From Prevotella ihumii (lineage in GTDB: Bacteria > Bacteroidota > Bacteroidia > Bacteroidales > Bacteroidaceae): DNA of 64,000 bases. Below the pieces are notes generated by a model. The model did not search any database and was not told the DNA's origin. It was given only the letters and a program-made list of their open reading frames with translations. Position 1 is the stretch's first letter; every line of letters begins with the position of its first letter. The DNA lies in contig NZ_LT706987.1 in the NCBI RefSeq assembly GCF_900155655.1, positions 1,991,325-2,055,324 of the forward strand. The letters are read 5' to 3'. A program made the translations under genes and the position numbers. This document shows positions 7,736 through 17,122 of the stretch, in pieces.

Positions 7736-9043
7736 ATGAAGAAAATACTTACAGCTGCGCTTATGCTTGCCATATCTATCGGCGCAATGGCACAAAGCGG
7801 AACAAACTCGCCATACAGCCAATTTGGCTTGGGAACATTGGCTTCTGAAGCTACAGGATTTAATAAAGGTATGAATGGCTTGGCGTACGGATTTCACGAA
7901 CGCAACCAAATAAACCATCAAAATCCTGCTTCCTATTCGGCGTTAGACTCGCTATCGTTTATCTTCGATGCTGGAGTGAGCCTACAACTTACCCAGTTTG
8001 AAGAGAATGGCAAGAAGGTGAACGCTAAGAATGGTAGCATAGAATATATTGTTGGAGCTTTCCGTGCGTGGCGACACGTAGGCGTAAGTTTTGGTGTAAT
8101 GCCAATCTCTAACATCGGCTATAAGTATAGCAACACAGCCAATATCAACGCTTTTCCTAACCCTCACACCAAGGAAACCACATATTCTAACACCTTTAAT
8201 GGCGAAGGTGGATTGCGTCAAGTGTATCTTGGTGCAGCGTGGGAACCTGTAAAAGGGCTCTCGTTGGGTGCCAATATTGCCTATATGTGGGGAACGTTGG
8301 AACGCAGCGTGACCAACACTTACAGCGATGTGTATGTAAACACGATAGCTAAAAAATACACCAGCGATGTGAAAAGTTACAAGGCTGACTTCGGTTTGCA
8401 GTACACACAACGCTTGAGCAAGAAAGATGAGCTGACCTTGGGTCTTACTTATGCGCTCGGACACAAACTCAACGGAACGGCAAACGTAGACGTTATGTCG
8501 ACCAACTCGCAAACCAACGTGAAAGACACCACAAAGTTTGCTATTGATAAGGCTTTAGAACTGCCCCATAGCTTTGGTGTGGGTGTGATGTACAGCCACA
8601 ACAACCAACTGAAAGTGGGTTTCGACTACGAGTTACAGCAGTGGAAAAAGCTACAATTCCCAGAGTTTAGCATCAACAACAACGTGTCGAAATACCAGTT
8701 GGTAGACGGATTGTTTACCGACCGTCATCGCTTCACCCTTGGAGGCGACTACTGTAAGAGTGGCAAAAATCACAACCTCTTCCATAAAATGCACTATCGT
8801 GCAGGTGTGAGCTACACCACACCTTACGTTAAGATAAATGGTCAAGACGGTCCACGCGAAATATCGGCATCGTTGGGTTTGGGCATTCCTGTCGTAAACC
8901 GATACAACAACCGCAGTATGCTGAACATCAGTGCCGAATGGGTGAACCGCTCGGCAACAGGACTGATAAAGGAGAACTCGTTCCGCATCAATGTAGGGCT
9001 TACCTTCAACGAGCGATGGTTTGCTAAGTTTAAGGTTGACTAA
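7736..9043 (+). CDS. outer-membrane beta-barrel protein of the lptC-linked operon
   Basis: A 435-residue protein with a classic signal peptide ending GAMAQ at about residue 20. The mature part has alternating polar and hydrophobic strands, many aromatic residues and a final strand RINVGLTFNERWFAKFKVD, as in outer-membrane barrels. The N-terminal SPYSQFGLG and the central FGLQYTQRL and GVSYTTPYV segments suggest a Bacteroidetes OmpP1/FadL-like barrel. Substrate unknown. It precedes an LptC-like lipoprotein gene by 28 bases and heads an envelope cluster (barrel, LptC-like, CNNM/CBS, PpiD-like). The order suggests a role in outer-membrane assembly or lipid transport, which is inference. Confidence 0.8.
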   Translation: MKKILTAALMLAISIGAMAQSGTNSPYSQFGLGTLASEATGFNKGMNGLAYGFHERNQINHQNPASYSALDSLSFIFDAGVSLQLTQFEENGKKVNAKNGSIEYIVGAFRAWRHVGVSFGVMPISNIGYKYSNTANINAFPNPHTKETTYSNTFNGEGGLRQVYLGAAWEPVKGLSLGANIAYMWGTLERSVTNTYSDVYVNTIAKKYTSDVKSYKADFGLQYTQRLSKKDELTLGLTYALGHKLNGTANVDVMSTNSQTNVKDTTKFAIDKALELPHSFGVGVMYSHNNQLKVGFDYELQQWKKLQFPEFSINNNVSKYQLVDGLFTDRHRFTLGGDYCKSGKNHNLFHKMHYRAGVSYTTPYVKINGQDGPREISASLGLGIPVVNRYNNRSMLNISAEWVNRSATGLIKENSFRINVGLTFNERWFAKFKVD

Positions 9044-9071
9044 TCCGAAAGTTCTCCTCTGAACCAACATC

Positions 9072-9764
9072 ATGCAACCCTATTTTTGCTTTATATATAT
9101 AAATAAGGTGAAAGATACCATACTAAAGTTTGCTTACACAGTAGTAGCCGTCGCCCTAACGATGGCTACACTCGTGGCTTGTCAGGAAAACAAAGGGCAC
9201 ACCGCACCTGCCATCAACGACCGCGACTCGGCTTCGGTGATGACAACCTACGGCGTAAACACCCTTATTTCTGATTCGGGCGTGATAAAATATCGCCTTG
9301 TAGCCGAAGAATGGGAGGTGAACGAGGTGAAGAAACCTTCGCGATGGATATTCAATAAAGGTGTGCTACTGACCCAATTCGACTTGAAAAAACACATTGT
9401 GGGTTATATCCAATGCGACTCGGCTACCTATTTCGACAAAGAAAGACGATGGGCATTGCGAGGCAGAGTGCGTATTGTTACGGCTCAAGGCTTAGAGTTT
9501 CATAGCAGCGAACTCTATTGGGACGAGCAAAACCACTTGATTTGGTCGCACAAATACTCACACCTCAAAACCCCTGAAAAGGAGTTGGAGGGAAACTGGT
9601 TCAGAAGCAACGAGGATATGAGTGAATACGAAATACGCCAAGCAAAGGGGTGGAACATCTTTAAAGACCACGAATTTGGAGGCGCACCCGCTGCTCCAAT
9701 GGAGTTGCAACCCATTGACACCCTTCCGCACAACGACCTGAAGGGAACGATAACTAATAGATAA
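9072..9764 (+). CDS. lptC: LptC-like lipopolysaccharide export protein
   Basis: Up to 230 residues. LptC sits in the inner membrane and passes lipopolysaccharide from LptB2FG to periplasmic LptA. The hydrophobic segment near residues 18-37 ends in a lipobox (LVAC, cysteine about 37), so the Bacteroidetes form is a lipoprotein. The mature part shows the LptC fold pattern: ISDSGVIKYRLVAEEWEV, then VGYIQCDSATYFDKERRWALRGRVRIVTAQGLEFHSSELYWDE in short strands, and EGNWFRSNEDMSEYEIRQAKGW. The first 12 codons look unlike a signal peptide and a GTG at 9108 may be the true start. It lies between the barrel gene and the CNNM gene, 5 bases before the latter. Confidence 0.8.
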   Translation: MQPYFCFIYINKVKDTILKFAYTVVAVALTMATLVACQENKGHTAPAINDRDSASVMTTYGVNTLISDSGVIKYRLVAEEWEVNEVKKPSRWIFNKGVLLTQFDLKKHIVGYIQCDSATYFDKERRWALRGRVRIVTAQGLEFHSSELYWDEQNHLIWSHKYSHLKTPEKELEGNWFRSNEDMSEYEIRQAKGWNIFKDHEFGGAPAAPMELQPIDTLPHNDLKGTITNR

Positions 9765-9769
9765 GAAAC

Positions 9770-11029
9770 TTGGAAATAGACTTAATAATAGGAATAGTTA
9801 TTGCGCTTATGTTGTCTGCATTCTTCTCAGGAATGGAGATAGCTTTCGTTTCGAGCAACCGTCTCTTAGCCGAAATGGACAAAGAGAAGAACGGCATTGC
9901 CCAACGCTGTCTGCAAGTGTTCTATCATAATCCTAATGGCTTTGTGTCGACAATGCTCGTTGGCAACAACATCGTATTGGTTTTGTATGGTATTCTTTTT
10001 GCTGAAATCTTCAACAAAACCATCTTCGCAAGTTTCGACCCTGCCACACAGGTGCTTTTAGACACCCTTTGTTCCACCGTAATTGTAATTTTTACGGGCG
10101 AATTTATCCCTAAAACGCTGTTTAAGAGCAGTCCCAACACGCTGCTAACCTTCTTTGCGCCCTTAGCATACGTGTTTTTTATTATTCTTTGGCCTATCAG
10201 TCGCTTCTCTACCTTTGTTTCTCGTCTGCTGTTGCGCATTATTGGCGTGCGAATGAGCGAAGAAAAGAATGATGGAACATTCACCAAAGTAGACTTAGAC
10301 TACCTGCTACAAAGCTCCATCGACAATGCCAAAGACGAAGGAATGTTGGAAGAAGAGGTGAAGATATTTCAAAACGCATTAGACTTTACCGATACTAAGG
10401 TGCGCGATTGTATGGTGCCTCGCACAGAGATAAATGCAGTGGACGAAAACTGTAGCATCAACGATTTACAACAGAAATTTATAGAGAGTGGCAACTCGAA
10501 ACTCATTGTTTACAAGGAAGATATAGACCACATACAAGGCTATATACACTCTTCGGAAATGTTTAAGAACCCCCAAGAGTGGAACGCACATATCCGTGAG
10601 TTGCCCTTTGTTCCAGAGACAATGACCGCACAACGCCTTATGCAAATATTTTTGCAGCAGAAAAAGAGCATCAGCGTTGTAGTAGACGAGTTTGGCGGAA
10701 CAAGCGGTATTGTGTCGTTGGAAGACATTGTGGAAGAGATATTTGGCGATATAGAAGACGAACACGACAACGCTAAGTACATCGCCAAACAACTTAACGA
10801 CAACGAGTATCTGCTTTCGGCACGCTTAGAGATAGAAAAGGTGAACGAAATGTTCAACCTTGAATTGCCCGAAAGCGATGAGTATATGACCATTAGCGGA
10901 CTGATACTACACGAATATCAAAGCTTTCCAAAGCTAAACGAAATCGTGAAAACAGGCAACTTCGACTTTAAGATTATTAAAAATACAATGACAAAAATCG
11001 AACTTGTAAGGCTAAAAGTTAATTCATAG
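9770..11029 (+). CDS. CNNM/CBS-domain membrane protein (CorC/HlyC type, GldE-like)
   Basis: A 419-residue protein starting with TTG, 5 bases after the LptC-like gene. The N-terminal half (about 1-180) is a CNNM domain with four hydrophobic segments and the GMEIAFVSSNR and GNNIVLVLYG blocks. Residues about 205-325 hold two CBS motifs (DCMVPRTEINAV and VVVDEFGGTSGIVSLEDIVEEIFGDIEDEHD), and the end is a CorC/HlyC domain. Relatives transport or sense magnesium; in Flavobacteria a similar protein, GldE, is linked to gliding and type IX secretion. The name hemolysin used in databases for this family is misleading. Which of these roles applies here is not known. Confidence 0.85.
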   Translation: MEIDLIIGIVIALMLSAFFSGMEIAFVSSNRLLAEMDKEKNGIAQRCLQVFYHNPNGFVSTMLVGNNIVLVLYGILFAEIFNKTIFASFDPATQVLLDTLCSTVIVIFTGEFIPKTLFKSSPNTLLTFFAPLAYVFFIILWPISRFSTFVSRLLLRIIGVRMSEEKNDGTFTKVDLDYLLQSSIDNAKDEGMLEEEVKIFQNALDFTDTKVRDCMVPRTEINAVDENCSINDLQQKFIESGNSKLIVYKEDIDHIQGYIHSSEMFKNPQEWNAHIRELPFVPETMTAQRLMQIFLQQKKSISVVVDEFGGTSGIVSLEDIVEEIFGDIEDEHDNAKYIAKQLNDNEYLLSARLEIEKVNEMFNLELPESDEYMTISGLILHEYQSFPKLNEIVKTGNFDFKIIKNTMTKIELVRLKVNS

Positions 11030-11073
11030 CACAATTTCTTCGCAAATTATTACTATAATTATCTTTTTCTTTG

Positions 11074-11081
11074 TATTTTTG
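11074..11081 (+). promoter_or_regulatory. possible -7 box before the PpiD-like gene
   Basis: TATTTTTG fits TAnnTTTG, 95 bases before the ATG at 11177. No TTTG is present at the proper distance upstream, so the call is weak. Confidence 0.3.
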
Positions 11082-11176
11082 TAGTCAATTTTCCAAGGTG
11101 GGCTCAATAAATAGCTTGCTTTCAGAAGCAAACCTTGCACTAATAAAGAAATAATAATAATAAAATAAATAAAAAA

Positions 11177-13324
11177 ATGGCAGCATTAGGAAAAATTAGA
11201 GGCAGAGGAGTCGCGCTGATAGTTATTATCGGCTTGGGTCTTTTTGCGTTCATTGCCGAAGAAGCTTTCCGCTCTTGTAATGGTATCAAGGGCGAAGCAC
11301 GCCAGCAAGTAGGCGAAATCTTGGGCGAAAAAATCAATGTTCAAGACTATCAGAAGATGGTTGACGAGTATCAAGATGCTATTAAGTTCACAATGCAACG
11401 TGACAACTTGTCTGAACAAGAGCTTAATCAAGTGAAAGACCAAGTGTGGCAACAGTTGGTAAGCAATCGCATACTTGAGGCAGAAGCTGAAGAAGTAGGC
11501 TTGAAGGTAACAGAACAAGAGGTGCAAAACGTGTTGAACGAGGGTACAAACCCAGCTTTGGCACAGACACCATTCGTTAATCAGCAGACAGGACGCTTTG
11601 ATGTAAACGCATTGAAGCAATTCCTTGATGGTTACAACAAGGCTAAGACTGCTAATCCACAGCAGGCTGAACAGATGAAGAGCATCTACAACTATTGGAT
11701 GTTTGTGGAGAAGAACCTCCGTGCACAATTGTTGGCACAGAAGTTCCAAGGTCTTTTGGCAAGCTGCGTATTGTCTAACAAGGCTGAAGCTAAGCTCGCT
11801 TTCAACGACGAAAACGAAGAAGCACAGGTGCAACTTGCAGCTCTTCCATACAGCAATATCAAAGATGCTGACATCAAGGTTACAGACGAAGACCTCAAGG
11901 CTAAGTATGAAGAAATGAAGCCTATGTTCCGTCAGACTGTTGAAACACGTGATATAAAGTATGTAGACTATCAAATCTTTGCAAGTCAAGCAGACCGTAA
12001 CGCTATCGTAAAGGAAATGAACGAGCTTCAGAAGCAATTGGCTACAGCTGCCGACCCAACTTCTTTGATTAGTAAGAGCGGTAGTCAGATAGCATACCTT
12101 GGTCTTCCAGTAAGCAAGGACGCATATCGGGAATACCCAGACATCGCTGAGAAAATCGACTCGCTCGGTGTAGGTACAACAGGCGTTATAGAAAACAAGG
12201 AAGACAACACACTCAACATTATCCGTGTGATGAGCAAAGCACAGTTGGCAGATTCAATCCAATTCCGCCAAATACAAGTTGCTGCTAACACACCAGCTGA
12301 GTCAAAGGCTAAGGCAGACTCTATTCAGAAGGCTTTGGCTGGAGGTGCTGACTTCGAAGCATTGGCTAAGAAGTATGGACAGACAGGCGAAAAGACTTGG
12401 TTCACAGGTCAGCAGTACGAAATGTCTACAACGATGAACCAAGACAACCGCACCTATATCAACGCATTGTTGAATGGTGAGGTGAACAACGTTCAGAATG
12501 TAGCATTCACACAAGGCAACGTCATTCTTCAGGTAGTTGATAAGAAGGCTATGAAGACTAAGACCACAGCCGCTATCATCAAGAAAGTTATCGACTTCTC
12601 TAAGGATACTCGCTCAAGGGCATTCAATAAGTTCTCTGAGTATGTAGCTAAGGGTACAACCCTTGCCGACTTGGAAAAGAACGCTGCTAAGTATGGCTAC
12701 AAGGTTCAAGAGCAGCAGAATATCACCACAGCACAACACGACATTATGGGCATTCGTGCTACTCGTGAGGCATTGAAGTGGCTCTTTGCAGCTAAGGAAG
12801 GCGATGTTTCTCCACTTTACGAATGTGGTAACAACGACCACTTTATGGTAGTTAGCCTTACAAAGATTCACCCACAAGGCTTCCGCGAATGGAACGATGA
12901 AGAGGTGAAAGAAATATTGAAGCGTGAAGTAATCAAGGATAAAAAGGCTGAAAAGTTGATACAACAACTCAAGGGTGTCAACACTATCGCTGCTGCACAA
13001 GGTAAGGGCGCAAAGGTTATCCCACTCAATCAGGTTACATTTGCTGCTCCAGCATTCGTAGCTGCTACAGGTGCAGCCGAGCCAGCTCTATCTGGTGCTA
13101 TCGCTGCAACACCAGTTGGCAAGTTCTCAAAGAACCCTGTAAAGGGCAACGCTGGTGTTTACGTATTCCAAGTAGTAAGCAAGACTAAGCGTGCAGGTGC
13201 TAAGTATGACGAAAACACTCAGATGCAGATGTGTATGCAACAGAATATGCAGCTTGCAAGTGGCTTTATGCAAGACTTGGTATTGAAGGCTAATGTAGTA
13301 GACAACCGCTACTTGTTCTTCTAA
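11177..13324 (+). CDS. ppiD: PpiD-like periplasmic peptidyl-prolyl isomerase/chaperone
   Basis: A 715-residue protein. One N-terminal membrane segment (about 10-26, VALIVIIGLGLFAFIAEEAF) anchors it in the inner membrane. It is followed by a SurA-N-like helical domain (about 40-230), with the common phrase NILEAEAEEVGLKVTEQEV in variant form, and a parvulin-like rotamase segment at about 340-450 (AKADSIQKALAGGADFEALAKKYGQ). PpiD holds newly exported outer-membrane proteins at the exit of the Sec channel. Codon use is strongly biased to a few codons compared with neighbours, a sign of high expression. It is followed by a clear terminator and closes the envelope operon. Confidence 0.88.
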   Translation: MAALGKIRGRGVALIVIIGLGLFAFIAEEAFRSCNGIKGEARQQVGEILGEKINVQDYQKMVDEYQDAIKFTMQRDNLSEQELNQVKDQVWQQLVSNRILEAEAEEVGLKVTEQEVQNVLNEGTNPALAQTPFVNQQTGRFDVNALKQFLDGYNKAKTANPQQAEQMKSIYNYWMFVEKNLRAQLLAQKFQGLLASCVLSNKAEAKLAFNDENEEAQVQLAALPYSNIKDADIKVTDEDLKAKYEEMKPMFRQTVETRDIKYVDYQIFASQADRNAIVKEMNELQKQLATAADPTSLISKSGSQIAYLGLPVSKDAYREYPDIAEKIDSLGVGTTGVIENKEDNTLNIIRVMSKAQLADSIQFRQIQVAANTPAESKAKADSIQKALAGGADFEALAKKYGQTGEKTWFTGQQYEMSTTMNQDNRTYINALLNGEVNNVQNVAFTQGNVILQVVDKKAMKTKTTAAIIKKVIDFSKDTRSRAFNKFSEYVAKGTTLADLEKNAAKYGYKVQEQQNITTAQHDIMGIRATREALKWLFAAKEGDVSPLYECGNNDHFMVVSLTKIHPQGFREWNDEEVKEILKREVIKDKKAEKLIQQLKGVNTIAAAQGKGAKVIPLNQVTFAAPAFVAATGAAEPALSGAIAATPVGKFSKNPVKGNAGVYVFQVVSKTKRAGAKYDENTQMQMCMQQNMQLASGFMQDLVLKANVVDNRYLFF

Positions 13325-13344
13325 ACCACCAATTATAAAATATA

Positions 13345-13391
13345 AAAAGCTCCTCTCGCACGGTTTTCAAAGCTGTGTAAGAGGAGCTTTT
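13345..13391 (+). terminator. rho-independent terminator after the PpiD-like gene
   Basis: AAAAGCTCCTCT and AGAGGAGCTTTT form a perfect 12-bp stem with a 23-base loop; the T run closes the right arm. It starts 20 bases after the stop codon and could work in both directions. Confidence 0.8.
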
Positions 13392-13404
13392 GCGTATCAT
13401 AATA

Positions 13405-13662
13405 GGCTGGTTCTATAAATTACCACCGCATATAGTCATTAAATTTTTATGAAATACGTTTTATTATCTTTTGGCTTCTTTTTATATAAAACAGGCTGCG
13501 CCTCAACAATTCAAACAAGTTTGATTGCATTCGGCTTGCTCCGTTTTTGGTTCAAAATGTAAGTTCGTTCAGTCGTGTAGCTCGCTACACTCCTTCACTC
13601 TCTTGCATTTTGACCTCAAAAATAAGCTCAAAATCTAACAAAGCTAATTTATAGAACCAGCC
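13405..13662 (+). mobile_element. element A copy 1 (MITE-like, 258 bp)
   Basis: Bounded by terminal inverted repeats GGCTGGTTCTATAAATTA and its reverse complement. It contains the palindrome GTGTAGCTCGCTACAC (13575-13590) in the shared core. Copies 2 and 3 are at 49553-49745 and 52934-53192. A frame beginning MKYVLLSFGFFLYKTGCA (13449-13562) is cut short here by a one-base deletion relative to copy 3. The flanks are AATA and AAAA, so a target duplication is not evident for this copy. It ends 13 bases before the glycerate kinase start. Confidence 0.85.
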
Positions 13663-13675
13663 AAAAGTCTGTGAA

Positions 13676-14785
13676 ATGAAAATTATCCTTGCTTTCGATT
13701 CGTTTAAGGGGTCTATATCGGCTGCCGAAGCTGTGGAAGCGGCTCGCTGTGGGGTGCAAAAGGTGTACCCCGAAGCCACGATTGTGGGTCTTCCGCTTGC
13801 TGATGGTGGCGAAGGCACAGTGGCAGCATTGAGCCATTACCTTTCCACAACCCGTGTATCGTGCAGCGTTCACGACCCACTGATGCGCCCCATTACAGCC
13901 TCTTATGCCCGAAGCATTGACGGACGCACAGCAATTATCGAAATGGCAGCTACAGCAGGCTTACCATTGCTTCGTAATGATGAGCGTAACCCACTGAAAA
14001 CTACCACCTTTGGCGTGGGCGAAATGATGCTCTCTGCCCTCAATAGCGGTTGTCGTAACTTAAAAATAGCCATCGGAGGCAGTGCTACCAACGATGCAGG
14101 AATGGGAATGTTGGCAGCTTTAGGAGCACATTTTTATAATGCTAACGATGAAGAACTTCTCCCCATAGGCGAAAACCTTGAACAAATAGCACGAGTAGAC
14201 ACGAGCGCATTGACCCCATTTACCGATGTTCAGCTTGACGTCATCTGCGATGTTACCAATCCGCTCTTTGGCGTTAAGGGTGCAGCCTATGTGTATGCGC
14301 CACAAAAAGGTGCATCGCCCGAAGCTGTGGAACGATTGGACAGCGGTTTACGCCATTTCTCTCGCTTTTTTTCTGTCAACCCCTACGAGGTTGGAACAGG
14401 AGCTGCGGGTGGTTTAGGCTATGCCTTGAAAACCCTTGGCGCAAATCTTTGTCGTGGTGTAGATGTGGTTTTAGAAGCCTCGCAATTGACTTCCCATCTG
14501 CACAATGCCCATCTCGTTATCACAGGCGAAGGCAGTATTGATAGTCAAACCCTTAACGGAAAACTCCCCTTTGGCGTACTTCAGTGTGCTCTGCGTCAAG
14601 GTGTTAAGGTGGCAGCCTTTGCAGGCCGTATCAAAGACATCGACCCATTGTTGGCAGCAGGTTTCAGCAGTATTCGCTCTATCAATCCCCCTGACGAGCC
14701 AATTGCCGTAAGTATGCAAACAGGGGTTGCGAAACGAAACCTTCAAACAGCAATTTCCGATTATTTAGAAACTTATCCTTTGTAG
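13676..14785 (+). CDS. glxK: glycerate kinase (GlxK/GarK family)
   Basis: A 369-residue cytoplasmic kinase that phosphorylates D-glycerate, normally to 2-phosphoglycerate in this family. Family blocks are DSFKGSISAAEA at 7-18, LPLADGGEGT at about 39-48, IAIGGSATNDAGMGMLAALGA near 130-150, VTGEGSIDSQTLNGK in slight variant (VITGEGSIDSQTLNGK), and the closing region INPPDEP. The length is typical. The gene stands alone; a repeat element ends 13 bases before its ATG, so its native promoter has probably been displaced or supplied by that element. No neighbouring glycerate or glycolate pathway gene is present. Confidence 0.93.
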   Translation: MKIILAFDSFKGSISAAEAVEAARCGVQKVYPEATIVGLPLADGGEGTVAALSHYLSTTRVSCSVHDPLMRPITASYARSIDGRTAIIEMAATAGLPLLRNDERNPLKTTTFGVGEMMLSALNSGCRNLKIAIGGSATNDAGMGMLAALGAHFYNANDEELLPIGENLEQIARVDTSALTPFTDVQLDVICDVTNPLFGVKGAAYVYAPQKGASPEAVERLDSGLRHFSRFFSVNPYEVGTGAAGGLGYALKTLGANLCRGVDVVLEASQLTSHLHNAHLVITGEGSIDSQTLNGKLPFGVLQCALRQGVKVAAFAGRIKDIDPLLAAGFSSIRSINPPDEPIAVSMQTGVAKRNLQTAISDYLETYPL

Positions 14786-14879
14786 ATAATCAATCTACCC
14801 TTTGTTTTTTATATTAACCCTATAAAGCAGCTTATTTTGTACAAAATGTCTATTCTTTTTCTATTTTTATCAAATTATT

Positions 14880-14910
14880 TTTGCTGATACGAAATAAATA
14901 GTTATATTTG
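14880..14910 (+). promoter_or_regulatory. Bacteroidetes-type promoter before the secreted protein gene
   Basis: TTTG (14880-14883), 19 bp, then TATATTTG (14903-14910). The start codon follows 80 bases later at 14991. Confidence 0.6.
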
Positions 14911-14990
14911 TTTCAGCTTCTTCTATCAATCAAATATAAATTAAATCACGAACGTTGGGGGCTAAAAATCCTCATTGTAATCGATAAAAA

Positions 14991-16019
14991 ATGGTTTCAT
15001 TACGAAGATTTTTAGCGGTTATTACCTTTACAGTTGTAAGTTTGGGCATTCAGGCTCAAATGAAACAAACCTACTATCCAGATTTTAAGCCCAACGAGAG
15101 TGCTGTTTACGAGTACACCTACACACAGCGTTGTACCAATATTGATGATGGAGAAGACAATTTTGCCATCAATGCCTACTCATTATTGCAGGTTGACAAT
15201 ATCAATAACATCTTTCAGAAAGCCAAGTCGGGCGAAACCTACACCAATAAGTTTCGTCTCACCCTCCTTGAAGCTACCGCTTACACCTATACTTTCGAAC
15301 TTGACATTATAACACCCTGTAACATCACAAAAGAATCTACCGACCAAGACGTGTGGATGCTCGATGTTATTGCCCAATCGCTCGAAAAAGTAAAGCCCCA
15401 GATTACCTTTCCACGCGATATGAGCAGTTTTATGATTACCAACAAGCGCGAAATAATCAAGCAGGTTGGTAGCGATTTATGGGTAGCAATGTTGCGCGAT
15501 AAGCACTTCCCAATGCAGATGGAAGCCGAAATGCCCACCGAAGAAGAGATGATAGACCAAGTAACCGAGGAGTTTAACAAGGGCAATGCGCTGTTCGACG
15601 ATATAGACATTCTCTCCCCTGGCTTTCGTGCCTTTATGCTGTTCTATTGTCAACCTTATGTCTTAGGCGATTTTACATTGGGCACACCCTTAGATGGGTC
15701 AAATAGTGACGACATCTATTTGCACCAAGAGGCAGAAATGGGCGACGATGGAAGCCTAAATTTTAGCAGTTCTAACGATTTTTATCGCATTGTAAATACC
15801 GAAGCTATCGATGTAGACACTACCAGGAAGGCGAAAGAAGGCATGATTTTTGAGAACGACAAAATGTTCACCAGCCATACCGACAATGTGCTCTGTACGG
15901 TAGAAATAAATATGAAATCGGACGCAGATACTTGGATTAGAAGCTATCGCGTAGGGTCAATGGCACGCTTCAAGTCCGCCATTTGGACGGGTATAGAACA
16001 CTTAAAGCGCATCAAGTAA
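14991..16019 (+). CDS. secreted protein of unknown function
   Basis: I do not recognise this 342-residue protein. It begins with a clear signal peptide: basic VSLRRFL, hydrophobic AVITFTVVSLG, cleavage after IQAQ near residue 23. The mature protein is acidic and rich in D, E and aromatic residues, with strands such as AVYEYTYTQRC and FRLTLLEATAYTYTFELDI, so it is probably mostly beta structure in the periplasm. Two cysteines lie near residues 43 and 105. It has its own promoter and no operon partner, and lies between glycerate kinase and an EamA exporter. A conserved Bacteroidales protein is likely but I cannot place it in a family. Confidence 0.75.
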   Translation: MVSLRRFLAVITFTVVSLGIQAQMKQTYYPDFKPNESAVYEYTYTQRCTNIDDGEDNFAINAYSLLQVDNINNIFQKAKSGETYTNKFRLTLLEATAYTYTFELDIITPCNITKESTDQDVWMLDVIAQSLEKVKPQITFPRDMSSFMITNKREIIKQVGSDLWVAMLRDKHFPMQMEAEMPTEEEMIDQVTEEFNKGNALFDDIDILSPGFRAFMLFYCQPYVLGDFTLGTPLDGSNSDDIYLHQEAEMGDDGSLNFSSSNDFYRIVNTEAIDVDTTRKAKEGMIFENDKMFTSHTDNVLCTVEINMKSDADTWIRSYRVGSMARFKSAIWTGIEHLKRIK

Positions 16020-16080
16020 ACCAACACAAAGCAGCATACGACTACTGCTTCGCTCTACCACTTTTTATAACTATATAGAC

Positions 16081-16093
16081 TTATAGAACCAGC
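16081..16093. repeat. solo terminus of element A
   Basis: TTATAGAACCAGC repeats 13 bases of the terminal inverted repeat of element A. No other part of the element is nearby, so this may be the remains of a deleted copy. Confidence 0.45.
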
Positions 16094-16138
16094 TTGCATT
16101 TAATTCACGGATTATTTTCGCAATTCCTTGCCATTGCG

Positions 16139-16146
16139 TACCTTTG
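16139..16146 (+). promoter_or_regulatory. -7 box directly before the EamA gene
   Basis: TACCTTTG is a perfect -7 box that ends four bases before the ATG at 16151. The expected transcript would start at or next to the A of the start codon. The -33 match is poor (TTTT). Confidence 0.5.
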
Positions 16147-16150
16147 CACT

Positions 16151-17062
16151 ATGAATATAGGAAACAAACTTGAGCGCACGGGTTCAGCAGGTTGGCTTAG
16201 TCACGTTGTGGCACTTACGGTGATAATGATATGGGGTGGAACATTTGTCAACACCCGCTTACTCATCAATCGTGGCATATCGCCCGAAGAAATCTTTGTA
16301 CTTCGTTCTGCCTTAGCCTACGTTTGCCTGTGGTTCATTTCGCCTAAAAAGTTGAGATGCAACACTTGGAAAGATGAAGCCATAATGGTGCTACTTGGCA
16401 TTTTCGGCAGTTCGCTTTATTTCCTTACCGAAAACTATGCTATCAAGCTCACTGTGGTCAACGATGTCAGCTTTATTGTCTGCACAGCCCCCTTGGTAAC
16501 AGTTATTTTGGCACTCCTTTTTTTGAAAAGTGTCAAGGCAAGTGTGCCCCTTATCTTGGGCTCGGTATTGGCATTAGCTGGTGTGGCATTGGTTATTTTC
16601 AATGGTCATTTTGTACTCCATCTCGACCCACTTGGCGACTTGCTTGCCCTTGCAGCAGCTACCAGTTGGGCTATCTATTCGCTTGTGATGAAAAACTTTT
16701 CTGCCCATTACCCCCCTGTCTTCATCACTCGCAAAGTGTTTTTCTATGGTTTGGTTACCATTGCTCCCGTTTTTCATGTTCACCCTTGGCAGTTCGATTT
16801 TGCCGACTTGCTTATCCCTGAAGTAGGGCTCAATCTGCTCTATCTCAGTGTAGTAGCTTCTTTCGTGTGCTTTGCTGCTTGGGGTTGGGTTATCTCCAAA
16901 CTTGGTGCATTGCGTGCTTCCAACTACATTTACTTCAATCCCGTTACTACGGTCATAATGAGTGCCCTCTTCTTAAATGAGCATCTCACTACCATCGGCC
17001 TTATTGGTAGTGCAATGATACTTGCAGGTGTGTTTGTGGCAAATAAGGCTAAGGGGATTTAG
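16151..17062 (+). CDS. EamA/DMT-family transporter
   Basis: The open frame begins at 16094, but I place the start at 16151 because the first 19 codons overlap promoter sequence and do not resemble the family. This gives 303 residues and about ten hydrophobic segments in two EamA repeats. The first repeat starts VALTVIMIWGGTFVNTRLLI, the second LLALAAATSWAIYSLVMKNF, each with the typical WG or W near the first segment. These inner-membrane proteins export amino acids, nucleobases or other metabolites, but the substrate cannot be told. The gene is single, with possible leaderless expression from the TACCTTTG box. Confidence 0.88.
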   Translation: MNIGNKLERTGSAGWLSHVVALTVIMIWGGTFVNTRLLINRGISPEEIFVLRSALAYVCLWFISPKKLRCNTWKDEAIMVLLGIFGSSLYFLTENYAIKLTVVNDVSFIVCTAPLVTVILALLFLKSVKASVPLILGSVLALAGVALVIFNGHFVLHLDPLGDLLALAAATSWAIYSLVMKNFSAHYPPVFITRKVFFYGLVTIAPVFHVHPWQFDFADLLIPEVGLNLLYLSVVASFVCFAAWGWVISKLGALRASNYIYFNPVTTVIMSALFLNEHLTTIGLIGSAMILAGVFVANKAKGI

Positions 17063-17122
17063 AAGCCTTTTCTGCCCCCTGAGTTGGGAGGGGAGTGCAT
17101 ATTTGCTGTGGGTTAGCAGCGT

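Noticed and set aside
11186..12037. Minus-strand frame of 283 codons
   Set aside because: It is antisense to the PpiD-like gene and rich in Leu, Cys and His, as expected from the reverse of highly biased codons.
13449..13562. Short frame MKYVLLSFGFFLYKTGCA as a separate lipoprotein gene in element A copy 1
   Set aside because: It is broken by a one-base deletion relative to copy 3 and has no own expression signals; it is treated as part of the element.
16094..16150. Upstream ATG of the EamA transporter
   Set aside because: The 19 extra codons overlap a perfect -7 box and a repeat terminus and do not resemble the family's N-terminus.
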